A stretch of 7,276 nucleotides of DNA, taken from positions 1 to 7,276 of the forward strand of contig CAZEMA010000116.1 of the NCBI GenBank assembly GCA_964513155.1, written 5' to 3'. The stretch is from DATEAV01 sp964513155 (lineage in GTDB: Bacteria; Chloroflexota; Anaerolineae; Anaerolineales; E44-bin32). A program made the translations under genes and the position numbers. Shown here one piece after another: positions 5,380 to 7,276 of the stretch; the first letter of the stretch is position 1; the number at the start of each line of letters is the position of its first letter. The notes beneath the pieces are model-generated. The model searched no databases, had not been told where the DNA came from, and worked only from the letters and a program-made list of their open reading frames with translations.

Positions 5380-6318
5380 ATGACAAGACTGATGATTGTC
5401 GCCAATCCGGTGGCGGGGGCGGGAGCGGGGGCTCGGGCCATCCCCAAAGTAGAGCGATGGATGGCCGAACACCGGGTAGATTTCGACCTCGTCCGCACAG
5501 AGCGCCCATGGCACGGAGCCGAGATTGCCAAGGAGGCAGCTTCTTCGGGAGTCGAGGTTGTCGTGTCGCTAGGCGGGGACGGGACGGCCAACGAGGTGCT
5601 TAACGGCCTGGTGGAAGCCAGACTGGCGGGCAAGGGAGTTTCTGCGATGGGCGTCGTGGGCGCCGGTCGCGGAAGCGACTTCGCCCACACCGTTGGCATC
5701 CCCAAGGAACTCGAAAGTGCCTGCCAGGTGCTGGTTGAGGGGCGTCGGCGGAAGATCGACATCGGCCGGGTCGTCGGGGGCCTCTATCCCCAGGGCCGTT
5801 ACTTTGGCAACTGCGTCGGTGTGGGCTTCGACGCCATCACAACGATCGAGGCCGTCAAACTTCCCCGCTGGGGTGGGTTCTTGAGCTTCCTGGTCGCAGT
5901 GCTGAAGACGATCTTCCTGTACAACAAGGCTCCGGTGAGCACGGTAGAGTACGATGGCAAGACCCTGACCCAGCCCTCGCTGATGATCTCGGTCATGAAC
6001 GGGCGGCGCCTGGGGGGTGGCTTCTTCATGGCCCCGAAGGCCGAGCCGGATGATGGCCTGTTCGACCTGTGCATTGCGCATGAGGTCAGCCGCGCCCGCG
6101 TCTTCGGCCTGATTCCCCATTTCCTCCGAGGTACGCAATCCACCCAGAAGGAGATCACGAGCGGTCAGGCAGCCCGGATCTCAATCACTGCGGTCAAAGG
6201 GGTTCTTCCCGCTCAGACAGATGGCGAGATCCTGTGCATTGACGGCAAGCGTCTCGATATCGAGCTATTGCCGCGCCAGGTGGAGGTTGTCGTGCCTGCC
6301 GGAGACGTTGTGTCGTGA
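5380..6318 (+). CDS. Diacylglycerol kinase family lipid kinase (YegS/DgkB type)
   Basis: A 312-residue soluble or membrane-associated kinase that by family phosphorylates a lipid hydroxyl (diacylglycerol or similar) with ATP, giving phosphatidic acid or an analogue. Start: AGGGAGG (5366-5372), seven bases before the ATG. Motifs in order: NPVAGAG at 9-15; the nucleotide-binding SLGGDGT with GGDGT at 65-69; GAGRGSDFA at 94-102, where relatives often have GTGNDFA; FGNCVGVGFDA in the second domain; the GGGFFMAPKAEPDDGLFD segment with D224-D225-G226; and DGE at 281-283. All conserved acidic positions I can place are present, so it should be active. The stop overlaps the start of the acyltransferase gene (GTGA, 6315-6318), indicating translational coupling and a shared phospholipid role. 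The exact lipid substrate is not readable. Confidence 0.93.
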   Translation: MTRLMIVANPVAGAGAGARAIPKVERWMAEHRVDFDLVRTERPWHGAEIAKEAASSGVEVVVSLGGDGTANEVLNGLVEARLAGKGVSAMGVVGAGRGSDFAHTVGIPKELESACQVLVEGRRRKIDIGRVVGGLYPQGRYFGNCVGVGFDAITTIEAVKLPRWGGFLSFLVAVLKTIFLYNKAPVSTVEYDGKTLTQPSLMISVMNGRRLGGGFFMAPKAEPDDGLFDLCIAHEVSRARVFGLIPHFLRGTQSTQKEITSGQAARISITAVKGVLPAQTDGEILCIDGKRLDIELLPRQVEVVVPAGDVVS

Positions 6319-7040
6319 GCCTGACACAGCGCGCGGTCGTGGCAACCCTCAAGGGACTGGCGTCACTGATCTGCCGCGTCGACGACGCGCAGTTGGCGCG
6401 GGTGCCGTGGCACGGGCCGCTGATCATCGTGACCAACCACGTCAACATCCTTGAAATCCCCATTATCTACACCCATCTCAAGCCGAGGCCCGTGCATGGC
6501 TTTGTGCAGGCCGATCGGTGGAAGGTGGGCTGGTCGCGATGGCTGTTGGAGGTATGCGAGGCCATCCCCGTGCGCAGGGGCGAGGCCGACATCGGGGCCC
6601 TGCGCAGGGGAATGGAGAGGCTGAAGCAGGGGCGGATCGTGATCATCGCTCCGGAGGGCACGCGTAGCGGCCACGGCCGCCTGCAGAAGGCCCACCCGGG
6701 TGTCGTCGTCCTGGCGCTGCACAGCAGCGCCCCCCTCCTGCCTATCGTCTACTACGGCGCCGAGAATTACAAGCAGAACCTGCGCCGCCTCCGGCGCAGC
6801 GACCTTCACCTCGTCGTAGGCCGCCCGTTTGCGATCGATCCTGGCGGGACCTTGGTGACCCGTCCGGTGCGGGAGCAGATCCTCGACGAAGTCATGTATC
6901 AGCTGGCGGCGCTGCTCCCCCCGGCCTATCGCGGCGTCTACTCAAACCTTGAGGCCGCTAGCCAAAGCTACTTGCGCTTTAATCCACCCCTGCAGCCAGG
7001 GCTTGGACACAAGGAACCACCGCTAGGATCCTCTCATTAG
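6315..7040 (+). CDS. PlsC-like 1-acylglycerol-3-phosphate acyltransferase family protein with HX4E motif
   Basis: A 241-residue protein of the LPLAT/PlsC family. GTG start at 6315 inside the GTGA overlap with the kinase stop, with GGAGA at 6301-6305. Motif I is NHVNILE: His42 followed at +5 by Glu47 (GAA, 6453-6455) instead of the usual Asp (HX4D). The other blocks are normal: IPVRRGEAD at 84-92, PEGTRS at 113-118 with Glu114 and Arg117 for acceptor phosphate binding, then HPG at 127-129 and LLPIVYYG at 141-148. By family it transfers a fatty acyl group to the sn-2 position of lysophosphatidate or a similar acceptor at the membrane, making phosphatidic acid. The N-terminal 20 residues are moderately hydrophobic but not a clear membrane helix. 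With the upstream lipid kinase it forms a compact phospholipid operon. The Glu variant may be lineage-typical or may mark altered substrate use. Confidence 0.9.
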   Translation: MSLTQRAVVATLKGLASLICRVDDAQLARVPWHGPLIIVTNHVNILEIPIIYTHLKPRPVHGFVQADRWKVGWSRWLLEVCEAIPVRRGEADIGALRRGMERLKQGRIVIIAPEGTRSGHGRLQKAHPGVVVLALHSSAPLLPIVYYGAENYKQNLRRLRRSDLHLVVGRPFAIDPGGTLVTRPVREQILDEVMYQLAALLPPAYRGVYSNLEAASQSYLRFNPPLQPGLGHKEPPLGSSH

Positions 7041-7217
7041 GAAGGTTGGGCCGGCGGTCGCATTCTGCGGGCAGCTTGCAGGCGATGACCTGAGCGCCCG
7101 GTCGTTGGCTACGGTCCTGGCCCAGGGGAGCGGGGACGATCCGTCAGGACGACCGCGGGGATTCTGCAGACGCCGCGGATAGCTCGATTTCGCGAAGCCC
7201 CTGCACAAGGATAGACG
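7041..7217. other. Intergenic region before the MBL-fold gene
   Basis: 177 bases with no convincing gene; the minus-strand frame here is a shadow. A six-pair GC stem (7153-7158 with 7173-7178) with a 14-base loop is too weak to call a terminator. AAGGA at 7207-7211 is the ribosome site of the next gene. No clear promoter is seen. Confidence 0.5.
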
Positions 7218-7276
7218 ATGGCTACCACGATCACCTGCTACGGCGGCGTCGGTAAGATCGGTGGGAACAAGATTCT
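7218..7276 (+). CDS. Metallo-beta-lactamase-fold hydrolase, N-terminal fragment
   Basis: Only the first 19 codons and two bases are present; the gene runs off the right edge. The ATG at 7218 has AAGGA at 7207-7211, six bases upstream, a good ribosome site. The visible start MATTITCYGGVGKIGGNK has the first beta strand and the glycine-rich YGGV-x-x-IGGN pattern that opens RNase J/exonuclease-like MBL-fold proteins (family form GGVxEIGGNK). Here Lys replaces the common Glu before IGGN. The metal-binding HxHxDH motif would come later and is not seen, so function is only a family guess. Confidence 0.7.
   Translation, partial: MATTITCYGGVGKIGGNKI

Overview
The window is GC-rich bacterial DNA with one assembly gap, a run of exactly 100 N at 3003-3102, so it probably comes from a draft or metagenomic scaffold. 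Gene content (DUF1684 protein, DUF3267 membrane protein, a serine/threonine/proline-linked lipoprotein hydrolase, a YegS/DgkB-type lipid kinase coupled to a PlsC-like acyltransferase, a metallo-beta-lactamase-fold protein) and protein style would fit a Chloroflexota (Anaerolineae-like) genome. That is an impression from protein flavour, not a demonstrated assignment. There are no tRNA or rRNA genes, CRISPR arrays or transposase genes.

Left part (1-1704): a short MoaD/ThiS-type sulfur carrier on the minus strand (329-604) is divergent from a DUF1684 gene on the plus strand (769-1602); they share a 164-base promoter region. The pair is bracketed by two related intergenic repeats. A nearly complete copy lies directly after the DUF1684 stop (1609-1704) and forms a very strong hairpin. 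The right end of a second copy is cut by the window start (1-32). Both can be read as one palindromic element with ends of the form GATGAAAAA...TTTTTCATC.

Middle (1740-5039): a lipoprotein Ntn-type amide hydrolase (1740-2966), the assembly gap, the C-terminal 100 residues of a DUF3267 putative membrane zinc peptidase (3104-3406), then an MFS transporter of sugar-symporter style (3600-5039) whose central loop carries an unusual glycine/alanine-rich hydrophobic insert.

Right part (5040-7276): after a 340-base non-coding stretch with a plausible promoter come a diacylglycerol-kinase-family lipid kinase (5380-6318) and a PlsC-type acyltransferase (6315-7040), overlapping by GTGA. This looks like a two-gene phospholipid unit: one enzyme phosphorylates a lipid alcohol and the other acylates a lysophospholipid-like acceptor, so both could feed phosphatidic acid. 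The acyltransferase has HX4E where the family has HX4D. The window ends in the first 19 codons of a metallo-beta-lactamase-fold gene starting at 7218.

I see no clearly novel multi-gene system. The points most worth checking are the palindromic element, the variant acyltransferase motif, the possible lipid-anchored alpha chain of the Ntn hydrolase, and the transporter insert.
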